NCBI RefSeq assembly: GCF_904846645.1
Contig: NZ_CAJHBO010000002.1
Location: 124,001 to 188,000 of the forward strand
DNA from: Psychrobacter sp. Pi2-1
GTDB taxonomy: Bacteria > Pseudomonadota > Gammaproteobacteria > Pseudomonadales > Moraxellaceae
Reading direction: 5' to 3'
Length of the DNA stretch: 64,000 nt
Shown here: piece by piece, positions 48,498 to 57,245 of the stretch
How positions within the stretch are numbered: the stretch's first letter is position 1
Layout: every line of letters starts with the position of its first letter
Notes under the pieces: model-generated
The model's input: the letters and a program-made list of their open reading frames with translations, nothing else
Databases searched by the model: none
What the model was told of the DNA's origin: nothing
Translations under genes and position numbers: made by a program

Positions 48498-49037
48498 ATG
48501 AAAACTCTACAAAAAACAATACTTGCACTAGCAACTGGTTCTTTACTTTCTGTAGGGGCACAAGCTGCTGTTAACTATGGCAACGGCTACACAGGTCAGC
48601 CATATGTTGCTGCTAAAGTTGGTCAGTTCGATCTGGATGTTGATGGTGCTGATGACCCAACTGCATATGGTGTAACTGCTGGTTATAACTTTGATCCTAA
48701 TTTCGGTATCGAAGCAGAATATGTAGGTTCAGATGATGCTGACTATAGAGGCGGCGACATCGATGCTAAGACATACGGCGCTTATGGTACTTACCGTTAT
48801 GCATTCCCAAACAGCGGCTTATACGCAAAAGGTAAGCTAGGTGTTGCAAAAACTGAAGTAGAAGCTAACAACACTAACTTTGCTGGCGCTTCTGACTTCT
48901 CAGACGACGACACTAACATCGCTGGTGGTGTAGGTCTTGGTTACGCAGTAAACTCTGATTTCAGTGTTGAAGCTGAATACGACATGCTAGGTAGCGATGC
49001 AGACCTTATGACTGTTGGTGCACAGCTAAAATTCTAA
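48498..49037 (+). CDS. Small outer-membrane beta-barrel protein (OmpA-like/porin family)
   Basis: The start is ATG 48498 with AAGGAG at six bases. The protein has 179 residues with a signal peptide cut after VGAQA (residue 23). The rest alternates polar and apolar residues as eight or so beta strands: VAAKVGQFDLDV, TAGYNFDPNFGIEAEYVG, TYGAYGTYRYAF, LYAKGKLGVAKTEVE, GGVGLGYAVNSDFSVEAEYDML. It ends in QLKF with a terminal Phe, the signal for the BAM machinery. It resembles OmpA/OprF-type barrels without a peptidoglycan-binding domain. Codon bias suggests high expression. Function (adhesion, small-solute passage or structural) is unknown. Confidence 0.88.
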   Translation: MKTLQKTILALATGSLLSVGAQAAVNYGNGYTGQPYVAAKVGQFDLDVDGADDPTAYGVTAGYNFDPNFGIEAEYVGSDDADYRGGDIDAKTYGAYGTYRYAFPNSGLYAKGKLGVAKTEVEANNTNFAGASDFSDDDTNIAGGVGLGYAVNSDFSVEAEYDMLGSDADLMTVGAQLKF

Positions 49038-49080
49038 TTATTTAGAAAACAAGCTTTTAGCTAAACAGCTATAATAAAGA

Positions 49081-49110
49081 AACGATCACTTTAAGTGGTC
49101 GTTTTTTTTG
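49081..49110 (+). terminator. Terminator of the outer-membrane barrel gene
   Basis: AACGATCACTT pairs with AAGTGGTCGTT (one G-T pair), followed by eight T. Confidence 0.88.
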
Positions 49111-49266
49111 CTTAAAATTTATGATGAGGCCTTTAAGTTAGTAATTTATAAGTACCTAACTAGTAATATATCATTACTGTTAAAGCGTTGTTATCCTTAA
49201 AAATGTGCTACATTAAAAACTGGAATGATAAAGACAGGAATGGTGGCAAGGATGGAGATACTTTGG

Positions 49267-49746
49267 ATGATTGAACCTTGGCATTGGTTAGTATTAGGCT
49301 TCTTGTTACTAATCGTTGAGATGTTTGTACCGACGTTTGCCAGTCTGTGGTTTGGTGCCGCTGCCATCATCGTTGCAGCGCTATCATGGCTGCTACCTAT
49401 TTCTGTCTCTGTTCAGATTATCGTCTGGTTAGTGCTCTCTGCTGTGTTTTTGCTAGCTTGGTTCAAGTTTATCAAACCGTTGTCCGTAGATCGTACCAAA
49501 GCTGGGCTGGGCGGTAGTGTCATAGTTGGTGAAGTGGGGATGATTATCGTGTCACCGCAGCTAGATAAAGCTGGCACAGTTAGATTTAGTGTTCCTATCG
49601 TTGGTGCGGCTGAATGGATGTGCCGTACGAGAGGGGAGCAAGTGGCAATCGGCGATAGGGTAGTAGTGACTGATATCGTTGGTAACGAGCTGATTGTGAG
49701 CAGTACAAAAGCGCAGGCAGCGATGCATAAAAGTATGCAGGTATAA
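49267..49746 (+). CDS. NfeD-family membrane protein
   Basis: The start is ATG 49267 (MIEPWHWLVLGFLLL), which fits family N-termini and has GGAG (49254-49257) nine bases upstream. Earlier ATGs at 49225 and 49252 lack spaced sites. The protein has 159 residues. Membrane helices fill the first 75 or so residues, followed by a soluble OB-fold (NfeD C-terminal domain: AGLGGSVIVGEVGMI, VPIVGAAEWMCRT, IGDRVVVTDIVGNELIV). NfeD proteins work with SPFH-domain partners in membrane organisation. The SPFH gene starts 16 bases after the stop, so this is the classical pair. Confidence 0.9.
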   Translation: MIEPWHWLVLGFLLLIVEMFVPTFASLWFGAAAIIVAALSWLLPISVSVQIIVWLVLSAVFLLAWFKFIKPLSVDRTKAGLGGSVIVGEVGMIIVSPQLDKAGTVRFSVPIVGAAEWMCRTRGEQVAIGDRVVVTDIVGNELIVSSTKAQAAMHKSMQV

Positions 49747-49762
49747 TAATAAGGGATGAGTT

Positions 49763-50623
49763 ATGGAAAGCTTTAGTATTGTCATGGTGGTATTGATTGC
49801 ACTGGTGGTATTCACTGTGTTTAAAGGCGTACGTATTGTACCGCAAGGTTATAAGTGGGTAGTGCAGCGGCTGGGTAAGTATAGCCAAACGCTAGAGCCT
49901 GGGCTTAACCTCATCATCCCTTATGTAGATGATGTGGCTTATAAGGTAACAACCAAAGACATCGTACTCGATATTCCGTCACAAGAAGTCATTACTCGTG
50001 ACAACGTCGTTATCATTGCAAACGCTGTCGCTTATATTAATATCGTGCGTCCTGACAAGGCGGTCTATGGTATTGAAGATTATGAGTACGGTATCCGTAA
50101 TCTAGTACAGACGTCATTGCGTTCGATCATTGGTGAGATGGATCTTGATAGTGCATTGTCCAGTCGTGACGAGATCAAAACCAAGCTAAAACATGCAATT
50201 TCAGAAGATATTGCGGATTGGGGTATTACCCTTAAGACAGTAGAGATTCAAGATATTAATCCTTCGCAGACCATGCAAGCATCCATGGAAGAGCAGGCAG
50301 CGGCAGAACGTTTGCGCCGTGCGACCGTGACCCGTGCTGATGGTCAAAAGCAAGCTGCTATCTTAGAAGCGGATGGTCGCTTGGAAGCTTCACGCCGTGA
50401 TGCTGAAGCGCAGGTGGTACTAGCCAGAGGTTCTGAAGAGTCGATTCGTTTGATTACTAGTGCGATGGGCGAGGAAGAGATGCCGATCGTATACTTGCTG
50501 GGTGAACAGTATATCAAAGCGATACGAGAGTTGGCTGAATCTGATAACTCCAAAATGGTGGTATTACCAGCAGATATCTTAAGCACTGTAAAAGGTATGG
50601 TCGGTGATAAATTAAAAGTATAA
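49763..50623 (+). CDS. SPFH/Band 7 (stomatin-like, QmcA-type) membrane protein
   Basis: The protein has 286 residues. One N-terminal membrane helix (about 4-22) is followed by the SPFH domain. It has the family text VPQGYKWVVQRLGKYSQTLEPGLN, IVLDIPSQEVITRDNVVI, NLVQTSLRSIIGEMDLDSAL and RDEIKTKLKHAISEDIADWGI. An Ala/Glu/Arg-rich coiled coil comes after (QAAAERLRRATVTRADGQKQ). Such proteins form large ring or cage assemblies in the inner membrane, often with FtsH or an NfeD partner. Ribosome site AAGGGA is well placed. It forms a two-gene operon with the NfeD gene. Confidence 0.93.
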   Translation: MESFSIVMVVLIALVVFTVFKGVRIVPQGYKWVVQRLGKYSQTLEPGLNLIIPYVDDVAYKVTTKDIVLDIPSQEVITRDNVVIIANAVAYINIVRPDKAVYGIEDYEYGIRNLVQTSLRSIIGEMDLDSALSSRDEIKTKLKHAISEDIADWGITLKTVEIQDINPSQTMQASMEEQAAAERLRRATVTRADGQKQAAILEADGRLEASRRDAEAQVVLARGSEESIRLITSAMGEEEMPIVYLLGEQYIKAIRELAESDNSKMVVLPADILSTVKGMVGDKLKV

Positions 50624-50640
50624 AAAGCTACAGCACTATT

Positions 50641-50670
50641 AAAAAAAGACCTCGCTTGAGGTCTTTTTTA
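50641..50670. terminator. Bidirectional terminator between the SPFH gene and hemN
   Basis: AAAAAGACCTC pairs with GAGGTCTTTTT around a GCTT loop, with T runs in both directions. Confidence 0.9.
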
Positions 50671-50701
50671 TGTCTAATAATTGGACGAATGGCTCGCTAA
50701 C

Positions 50702-52273
50702 TTAAATAACTTTTGAAAAGCGGTTTTGGTGTTTCTTTTCCAAGTATTCATCAAATACCATAGCGACGTTACGGCCAAGTAAGCGACCTCTGGGTAAGAC
50801 GCGAATACCTGCTGCATCCATATCAATCAATCTATCGTCTTGCATAGCGCCCAACTGCTGAATCTCATTAATAAAATAGGTGATGGCATCGATACCAAAT
50901 TTTTGATTCACATCTTTAAAATCGAGATAATCGTGGCAGAGCAAGTTCATGATGACGTACTCACGCAAGCGATCTTTGATAGAGGTTTTAATATACTTTA
51001 CCGCAGGCATGACAGTTGGATTGATTTTCGCCATATCAATCTTGGCTTGATAGCTCTGTAGATCAGTATCGTTTTGCAAAATATAGCGCGTATTAGCATT
51101 AGAAATCTGACTGATTGATGAGACACCAAAACCTAATAAGTCACAATCACCCATGATGGTGTAACCCTGAAAATTACGATGCAACTTACCTTCACGCTGG
51201 GCGACAGCCAGTTCGTCATCAGGTTTGGCAAAATGATCGATACCGATATATTGATAGCCAGCTTCGGTTAATGTATTGACAGTACTGCCGAGCATCGTCA
51301 GTTTGGCAGCTGGGCTGGGCAAGTCTTCGTCTTTTATCTGACGCTGGGCTTTAAATCGCTCAGGCAAATGCGCATAGTTAAAGACCGATAGGCGATCTGG
51401 CGACATCTCGATGATACGATTTACGGTTTTGTCCAACGTATCAGGCGTTTGATGCGGCAAACCATAAATCAAATCAATATTGATAGAGCGAAAACCAAGC
51501 TCACGTGCTTCTGTTAGCACGCTTTCGATAAGCTCTGCGGAATGCACACGATTAACAGCGATTTGTACCGTTTCATCCAAGTCCTGTACGCCTAAGCTAA
51601 TACGGTTGAAACCGAGATTACGCAGTATCTTTAGAGTGTTTTCACTCAGCTCACGAGGGTCAATTTCGATAGAGTAGTCACCTTCGTCTTCTGGCAAAAA
51701 CTCAAACTGAGTCTGTAAAAACTCCCATAATTGCACCATTTCTTCGTCACGCAAAAACGTTGGCGTACCACCGCCCAAATGTAGCTGTTTGACCAATGGT
51801 TTATCGCTGCCTTCTGGCGTAGATAACAGGCGGCGCTTATGCGTAATTTCAGTGATTAAATACTGCAAGTAATCACCAGAGTCACTATTTTTTTTGGTAA
51901 TAATCTTATTACAAGCACAGTAGTAGCAAAGGTGGCGACAGAACGGAATATGAAAATATAGTGATAAAGGAGCGCGCGCTTCACGATTCTGCAGGATTTT
52001 CGTCTCAAGGCCAATAGCTTCAAAGCTGTTTGTTTCAAAGCTATCTGGTATTGGCGTGAACTCTAGAGCTGTCGGATAAGAGGTATAACGTGGCCCTGAG
52101 CGATTGTACTTATTGATAATTGCCTCATCAAATGCTGGTAGCTGCTTGCTAGTAATGCTGCCGCGTGTACTGGCATAAGGGTTGTCAGGTTGCATAACAG
52201 GGCGCACAGTCGTGGGCGGCTCGTCCGCACGGTTGTAGGGCTGTTGAGTGTTCTGTTCTGAATAGTCTGTCAT
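50702..52273 (-). CDS. hemN: Oxygen-independent coproporphyrinogen III oxidase
   Basis: The protein has 523 residues, against 457 in E. coli. The added length is mostly an unconserved polar N-terminus of about 50 residues. It is a radical-SAM enzyme that decarboxylates coproporphyrinogen III to protoporphyrinogen IX without oxygen. The cluster Cys residues are C112, C116 and C119 in FCRHLCYYCACNK, the longer form that distinguishes HemN from HemW. Further blocks are LHLGGGTPTFL, SIEIDPREL, GFNRISLGVQD and NIDLIYGLPHQT. A full FNR/Anr site was not found upstream, although half-sites occur. Confidence 0.95.
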   Translation of the reverse strand: MTDYSEQNTQQPYNRADEPPTTVRPVMQPDNPYASTRGSITSKQLPAFDEAIINKYNRSGPRYTSYPTALEFTPIPDSFETNSFEAIGLETKILQNREARAPLSLYFHIPFCRHLCYYCACNKIITKKNSDSGDYLQYLITEITHKRRLLSTPEGSDKPLVKQLHLGGGTPTFLRDEEMVQLWEFLQTQFEFLPEDEGDYSIEIDPRELSENTLKILRNLGFNRISLGVQDLDETVQIAVNRVHSAELIESVLTEARELGFRSINIDLIYGLPHQTPDTLDKTVNRIIEMSPDRLSVFNYAHLPERFKAQRQIKDEDLPSPAAKLTMLGSTVNTLTEAGYQYIGIDHFAKPDDELAVAQREGKLHRNFQGYTIMGDCDLLGFGVSSISQISNANTRYILQNDTDLQSYQAKIDMAKINPTVMPAVKYIKTSIKDRLREYVIMNLLCHDYLDFKDVNQKFGIDAITYFINEIQQLGAMQDDRLIDMDAAGIRVLPRGRLLGRNVAMVFDEYLEKKHQNRFSKVI

Positions 52274-52626
52274 GCGTTATTCCTCGTTTTTACTCTAGAT
52301 ACTGCTGATTTTTATATCATCAAGGTTTTCGGATTTGGTATTTATTTTTCAATTTTATGACTGATTGATAATAAATTTTGAATACGTCATCGGCAGCAGT
52401 ATGTATCGCTAAATGTATAGTAGATAGTATAACAAATCCTTGTTAGCAGTGGGGTGGTCGGAGAGTATTCTTAAATATTAGAATAGAGCTATCATTTACA
52501 CATAAAAAACCTCAGAACGACGCTGAGGTTTTGGTGATTCTCTCTACACCAGCAATAAAACACGACGTTTGCGCGTTGATAAATAATACTTTATTATCAA
52601 TGACACTCTGTATTAGGAAGATGCTG
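52274..52626. other. Divergent gap between hemN and comM
   Basis: These 353 AT-rich bases hold half-sites such as TTGAT but no full TTGAT-N4-ATCAA dyad. AACCTCAGAACGACGCTGAGGTT at 52508-52530 forms a perfect 9-bp stem (AACCTCAGA-ACGAC-variant) followed by TTGG. It is probably a leftover terminator or leader hairpin ahead of comM. Confidence 0.4.
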
Positions 52627-54210
52627 ATGTCGTTTGCCCAAGTCTATACTCGTTCGGTGGTTGGTCTGCATGCTCCCAAGGTCATCATTGAGGTGCATCT
52701 ATCGCAAGGACTGCCTGCATTGACCATCGTTGGGCTACCTGAGGCCGCCGTGCGTGAGAGTAAAGACAGGGTACGCTCTGCCATTCTTAATTCAGGTTTC
52801 CAGTTTCCTAACCGCCGCCTCACAATCAATTTAGCTCCTGCTGATTTACCTAAAGATGGGGCGCGTTTAGACTTACCAATTGCTATCGGTATACTAGCGG
52901 CAAGCGGACAGCTTGAGCCAGAGGTGCTATCAGGATATGAGTTTATTGGCGAATTAGCGCTCAATGGTCAATTGCGACAAGTAACTGGTAGTTTGGCAGT
53001 CGCACGAGCAATCAAAGCTGAGAAGTTGGCATTAGCATTGTCGAAGTTAGTAGCAGCGAGTGACCAAGAGCAAAATAACTCGGATACCTCGCCGCCGATA
53101 ACACTGCAACTGATCGTACCGATTGATAATGGTCGTGAGGCCAGCCGCGTTGATGGCGTAACGATACTAGCTGCATCAAGCCTAAAAGCAGTTTGTGACC
53201 ATCTACAGTCGCTCGTTGACCCAAGTGCAAGCTATGAGAGTTTAGCAGTGGTACAGCCTAGTCCTGCACAGCAGCATGTTGGCTATCAAGTGGATTTAGC
53301 TGATGTCAAAGGACAACACCATGCTCGGCGCGCGTTAGAGATTGCCGCTGCGGGCGGTCATTCATTGTTATTTACAGGGCCACCAGGTTCTGGCAAGACG
53401 CTCATGGCATCACGATTGCCAACGATATTGCCAGACTTGAGTGATGAGGATGCGCTAGAAGTGGCTAGTACGTATTCGGTGGCAGACAGCGACTACGACT
53501 ATGGGACGCGGCCGTTCAGACAAGTGCATCATACGATATCTGCTGTGGCGTTGGTCGGTGGTGGTTCACGGCCAAAACCGGGTGAAATTACACTAGCTAA
53601 TAAAGGCGTGTTATTTCTAGATGAGTTACCTGAGTTTGATCGAAGCGTACTGGAAGTATTGCGTCAGCCGCTAGAAGCCAAACAAATCACTATTAGTCGC
53701 GCTAACTCTCAAATGACTTTTCCGGCGAATTTCCAACTGGTCGCTGCGATGAACCCTTGCCCATGTGGCTATGACGGCGATACATCAGGACGTTGTCGCT
53801 GTCGACCTGAGCAGATTAAACGTTATCAAGACAAATTATCTGGGCCTCTCTTAGATCGCATTGACTTACATATTACCGTGCCTGCGTTACCGATTGCCGA
53901 TCTGCAGAATAGTCAGGTAGGTGAAACCTCCAAGCAAGTACGGTCTCGCGTAGTAATAGCGCATCAGCATCAAATGCAGCGCCAGCAAAAGGTTAATAAT
54001 GAGCTTAGCCCTAGCGAAATCGATGAGTATATCCAGCTAGGCGACAATGAAAAGCAGTTATTACAACTTGCTCAGCAGCGTCTAAATCTATCAGCGCGTG
54101 GCTACCACCGAGTATTACGAGTAGCACGTACAATCGCGGATTTGGCTAACAGTACCGATATCAACAGCGCCCACGTATCTGAGGCGCTGAGCTATCGCAG
54201 CAAAGCATAA
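52627..54210 (+). CDS. comM: ComM/YifB-family Mg-chelatase-like AAA+ ATPase
   Basis: The start is ATG 52627 (MSFAQVYTRSVVG), with AGGA (52615-52618) eight bases upstream. The long upstream frame has no support. The protein has 527 residues. The N-terminal Lon-like domain (LPALTIVGLPEAAVRESKDRVRSA) is followed by the AAA+ module. It has Walker A TGPPGSGKT, Walker B VLFLDELPEFDR, and the zinc-finger-like CPCGYDGDTSGRCRC. The C-terminal Mg-chelatase tail ends in the family RVARTIADL. ComM is a helicase that extends branch migration during natural transformation. Together with dprA it points to competence; the uptake machinery itself lies elsewhere. Confidence 0.94.
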   Translation: MSFAQVYTRSVVGLHAPKVIIEVHLSQGLPALTIVGLPEAAVRESKDRVRSAILNSGFQFPNRRLTINLAPADLPKDGARLDLPIAIGILAASGQLEPEVLSGYEFIGELALNGQLRQVTGSLAVARAIKAEKLALALSKLVAASDQEQNNSDTSPPITLQLIVPIDNGREASRVDGVTILAASSLKAVCDHLQSLVDPSASYESLAVVQPSPAQQHVGYQVDLADVKGQHHARRALEIAAAGGHSLLFTGPPGSGKTLMASRLPTILPDLSDEDALEVASTYSVADSDYDYGTRPFRQVHHTISAVALVGGGSRPKPGEITLANKGVLFLDELPEFDRSVLEVLRQPLEAKQITISRANSQMTFPANFQLVAAMNPCPCGYDGDTSGRCRCRPEQIKRYQDKLSGPLLDRIDLHITVPALPIADLQNSQVGETSKQVRSRVVIAHQHQMQRQQKVNNELSPSEIDEYIQLGDNEKQLLQLAQQRLNLSARGYHRVLRVARTIADLANSTDINSAHVSEALSYRSKA

Positions 54211-54260
54211 TCTGTGTTTGGGCAAGTTACATTGTGATGATTTGATAAATTCTTTATAGA

Positions 54261-54944
54261 CTAGACCTTATATTTCATAATCCAAGCAACTAAGTCAGCA
54301 AAGTGGTCAAATGCTTCGGTCGGATTTAATTCGCGAATGTCTTGGCCGTAGTTATAACCATAAGATAGGCCGAGCGTGTCCATATTGGCGTTCTGTCCAG
54401 CCAACATATCGTTTCTAGAGTCTCCAATCATCACTGCCTGATCAACACTGACATTGAGAGTCTCACAGACGTGTAGTAGGGGCGCGGGGTCTGGTTTTTT
54501 GACAGCTAAACTGTCACCGCCCATCACTTCACTAAATAAGTCTTGCCAGCCAAACGACTGCAATATCTTCGGTACAAATCGAATGGGCTTGTTGGTGACT
54601 AAAGCAAGCGTATAGCCAGCTGCGTGCAGTTGTTTTAGTCCGTCATCGACATCTGGATAGGCAACGGTTTTGCTACCACTAAGGTTTTTATAAGCCTCAA
54701 AAAATATTTGCTCTGCGTGATCGGCTTCCTCGACCGTTAGCTCGCCATCTGCTACTTCCACTTTACCAACCAAAGCGCGCTCTACGAGCAGGCGTGAGCC
54801 ATTTCCTATCCAGTTACGTATCGTCTCGATAGGGTAGGTGTCTTTGCCTAATGTGGTTAGCATGGTGTTGGTGGCGTCGGCCAAATCGGGTACGCTATCA
54901 ATGAGCGTTCCATCAAAATCAAAAATTAAAAGCTGCTTATTCAT
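54261..54944 (-). CDS. gph: Phosphoglycolate phosphatase (HAD superfamily)
   Basis: The protein has 227 residues and is an HAD hydrolase of the Gph type, removing 2-phosphoglycolate formed in DNA repair. Motif I is IFDFDGTLIDS (D9 nucleophile, D11). Motif II is ALVTNKP, the conserved Lys lies in VKKPDPAPLL, and motif III/IV is VMIGDSRNDMLAGQNA. The cap domain lies between motifs I and II and includes NWIGNGSRLLVERAL, which is specific for Gph rather than other HAD enzymes. It stands convergent to comM with 50 bases between the two stops. rpe and ubiG, its partners in other bacteria, are absent. Confidence 0.9.
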   Translation of the reverse strand: MNKQLLIFDFDGTLIDSVPDLADATNTMLTTLGKDTYPIETIRNWIGNGSRLLVERALVGKVEVADGELTVEEADHAEQIFFEAYKNLSGSKTVAYPDVDDGLKQLHAAGYTLALVTNKPIRFVPKILQSFGWQDLFSEVMGGDSLAVKKPDPAPLLHVCETLNVSVDQAVMIGDSRNDMLAGQNANMDTLGLSYGYNYGQDIRELNPTEAFDHFADLVAWIMKYKV

Positions 54945-55061
54945 TGTTCCTCACTATTAAAAATCGTTATATTTATTATATTGAGCATACCTTAGCACAG
55001 TAGTATTTCGAGACCAGTCACTTTAGTTACCTGTTGTGCTGAATGTCTTGAGTATTAGCAA

Positions 55062-55562
55062 CTATTCGACATCTTTATAGCGTTCACGATGCTCTTTTTT
55101 CATTCTTAAATAATCTTCGTTCTCACGGCATTCATCCCATTTCACTTTAAAGATTCGTGCGGACTCCGCCTTGACTGGGTCTTCCTCTTGTCGTGGCAAC
55201 TCTTCGCGGCCATGGGCGCCGCTTTGACCTTTTTTATCATCAGGTACTGCGCCTTTATATTTTTTACCACCTTTATGATTGGCATAGCGACGAGCACGGG
55301 TATAGCCCATTTGGATAAACTTGCGCGCCATATCTGCGCCGACGAAGTCATCATCAGCCAAGTAATCTAAAAACATCTGATAGATAGCTTCACTACTTTC
55401 GCGGGCGATGTCGGGAGTCGCAAAACGCCAATGGGGTAAAATCTCAGACTTATAAGGCTCTACCAGTAATACGCCTTGCTCACCGCGACCGACACGGTAC
55501 AACTCAGGCTGAGCGCGCAAATCCAAACTCTTATAATCCAAGTCGTAATCAAACTCTCTCAT
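55062..55562 (-). CDS. DUF4385 family protein
   Basis: The protein has 166 residues. It is soluble and strongly charged, with no signal peptide or membrane helix. The pattern FDYDLDYKSLDLRAQPELYRVGRGEQGVLLVEPYKSEILPHWRFATPDIA, then ADMARKFIQMGYTRARRYANHKGGKKY, is the DUF4385 layout. The C-terminal KVKWDECRENEDYLRMKKEHRE is a charged helix. Nothing is known to me of its function. It lies between gph and a small secreted protein gene, with no operon partner. Conservation across proteobacteria would suggest a housekeeping rather than mobile role. Confidence 0.8.
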   Translation of the reverse strand: MREFDYDLDYKSLDLRAQPELYRVGRGEQGVLLVEPYKSEILPHWRFATPDIARESSEAIYQMFLDYLADDDFVGADMARKFIQMGYTRARRYANHKGGKKYKGAVPDDKKGQSGAHGREELPRQEEDPVKAESARIFKVKWDECRENEDYLRMKKEHRERYKDVE

Positions 55563-55768
55563 ATCTATGACCTATTATTTTTATCTATTCGTATATGGTT
55601 ATTGAGTATACTTAGCCAAGCTGTTTAGAAAAAAGCACAAAAATGTTATGCAACCGTGACAGTAGGTATTTAGCATCAAAAGCGTTAAGTAGAAATGGTT
55701 ATGGTAAAGTCAGCTGTGAGACGTATGAAAGCTATGAGTGTGATGGATGCAATGCTACGAGAGATGTT

Positions 55769-56125
55769 ATGTTGAGAGATAAGATAAGTGTAAATGAGCT
55801 GAGCCGTTTGCGATTGACCAAAAATATACTGGTGGCATGGCTATTGCTAACGACAAGCGTACTGGCCAATACGACTGCCCACAGCGCGTGGTTTGAACGT
55901 TTGATTCCGCAAGGTGAAACGTATACGGTACGCGAGATAGATCGCGATTTGGCATTTGTGATAGATGGCTTTATCTATGATGCACGCACATCTTGTTTTT
56001 TGGCAGTGGGTGATCGAGTGATATTCTTTGAAGGGCGTCACGGTATTGATTACCGCGCAACTATATACGACTTGGATTCACGTGAGCGCTGCAATTTACT
56101 ACTGCGTGGTCGGTTGTACGAATAG
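55769..56125 (+). CDS. Small secreted protein of unknown function
   Basis: I choose ATG 55769, which yields MLRDKISVNELSRLRLTKNI followed by a hydrophobic core (LVAWLLLTTSVLA) and a plausible signal-peptidase site after TTAHS (residue 39). The longer frame from 55643 gives an N-terminus unlike a secreted protein. The mature part is about 79 residues: AWFERLIPQGETYTVREIDRDLAFVIDGFIYDARTSCFLAVGDRVIFFEGR and on, mostly beta-like, with two Cys that could form a disulfide in the periplasm. I recognise no family. It ends shortly before a terminator and has no functional neighbours. Confidence 0.6.
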   Translation: MLRDKISVNELSRLRLTKNILVAWLLLTTSVLANTTAHSAWFERLIPQGETYTVREIDRDLAFVIDGFIYDARTSCFLAVGDRVIFFEGRHGIDYRATIYDLDSRERCNLLLRGRLYE

Positions 56126-56195
56126 TGGTCGGCTCTACGAATAAGAGCAACACATGAATAGAATGAAAGCTAAAGAGTACGATAAAATCTAAACA

Positions 56196-56232
56196 TAAAA
56201 AAAGCCCTGAACATTGCTGTTCAGGGCTTTTT
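56196..56232. terminator. Bidirectional terminator after the tRNA-Phe gene
   Basis: AAAAAGCCCTGAACA pairs with TGTTCAGGGCTTTTT around a TTGC loop, with A/T runs both sides. It ends the leftward tRNA transcript and the convergent small secreted-protein gene. Confidence 0.92.
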
Positions 56233-56249
56233 AGAATTCTATTAACGAA

Positions 56250-56325
56250 TGGTGGCTCGAGGCAGGATCGAACTGCCGACACACGGATTTTCAATCCGTT
56301 GCTCTACCTACTGAGCTATCGAGCC
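56250..56325 (-). tRNA. tRNA-Phe (GAA)
   Basis: Read leftward from 56325, the 76-base cloverleaf has acceptor stem GGCTCGA/TCGAGCC, a D arm with TAGCTCAGTAGGTAGAGC, an anticodon stem ACGGA/TCCGT around the loop TTGAAAA (anticodon GAA) and a T arm with GGTTCGATTCC-type text (here CAGTTCGATCCTG). Discriminator A and an encoded CCA complete the 3' end at 56250. It is a single tRNA gene with its own terminator. Confidence 0.97.
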
Positions 56326-56448
56326 GTCTTCGTTGAGGTCGCTATTAAACTAAATATACGCGCTTCTGTCAAGCTGTTTTTGCATTATATCTGATAAAAG
56401 ACGATAAATAATTAGATATTGGCAAAATTAACCGTTTTAGCGCTCAGT

Positions 56449-56871
56449 TTAGTCTTTTACACGTAATAGTTCGTACTCGCTCATGATACGGTGAATATCG
56501 GCGTCAGCAGGGACAAATTCACGTACGCCTTTTCTAACTTCGCAATCATAGACCAGTTTAATAAACTTGGCATCGATAGCACGTTTACGATTCTCTGGAT
56601 GCACAGTGAGGTACTGCAGGCGCTTAGCATTGGTCTGCCCGTCATCAAAGCAGGCGACAGCGGCGATAGGCTTATCATTGAACATCCCGACATAGAGGTA
56701 CTGTCCACGTTTAAACCCTTGCTTAATGATATTTAATACCTCGAGACCGTCAGGCTGTGCATCATCACTATCGTACAACGCTTGCAAGCGCTCTGCTAGC
56801 TCGTTGTCGCGAGCAGGTTTTTTGATAAGTGGCGCATCCAAACTATTAATGGCGATCGCTTCTAAAGGCAT
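56449..56871 (-). CDS. GNAT-like protein, possibly of the PanZ (acetyl-CoA sensor) family
   Basis: The start is ATG 56871 (MPLEAIAINSLD), preceded by AGGA at six bases. The frame continues to 56967 but lacks a site there. The protein has 140 residues. The central part looks like a GNAT fold: GQYLYVGMFNDKPIAAVACFD (strands), then RLQYLTVHPENRKRAIDAKFIKLVYD, where a Gly-rich CoA loop normally appears as Q/RxxGxG/A. Here RKRAID is a poor match, so catalysis is doubtful. PanZ proteins bind acetyl-CoA and control PanD maturation, and this gene has a similar size, but I hold that link loosely. Confidence 0.55.
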   Translation of the reverse strand: MPLEAIAINSLDAPLIKKPARDNELAERLQALYDSDDAQPDGLEVLNIIKQGFKRGQYLYVGMFNDKPIAAVACFDDGQTNAKRLQYLTVHPENRKRAIDAKFIKLVYDCEVRKGVREFVPADADIHRIMSEYELLRVKD

Positions 56872-57245
56872 AGCAGTTCCTATAAATAGAGGGTTTCTAT
56901 AGTATAAATAAGCAGTATGAGACAGCACGATGTCATAGCGTGTAGTGCCGTAAGTAAGGGTCTTCAAAGTCAGCGCGAGTCATGATTGATAATACTGAAC
57001 ACACTATTTTAGCAGAATGACGTGATTTTGTGCGTGGTTTACCGCTTGGTCGTGGCAGTAAATGTTAGGGTTTGCTATGATGAGGCTATATAATATTTAG
57101 TATATATAAACCCTAATATATTGATATCTTTTGTATATATCATTTTCTGCTAAGGTCTGACCCAGACACTAGTAAAATATTTTGGGCAGGTTTTTGCCTT
57201 ATTTATTGACCGCTTTTCACTGATAAAAACTGATAGAGAGTAGCC
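56872..57245. other. Divergent gap upstream of hisB
   Basis: These 374 bases are very AT-rich from 57085 to 57150. A TATAAT lies at 57089-57094 but no -35 is at the right distance. No attenuator with His codons or other RNA element was seen. Confidence 0.45.

Noticed and set aside
52274..52530. FNR/Anr site controlling hemN
   Set aside because: Only TTGAT half-sites are present; the full TTGAT-N4-ATCAA dyad is missing.
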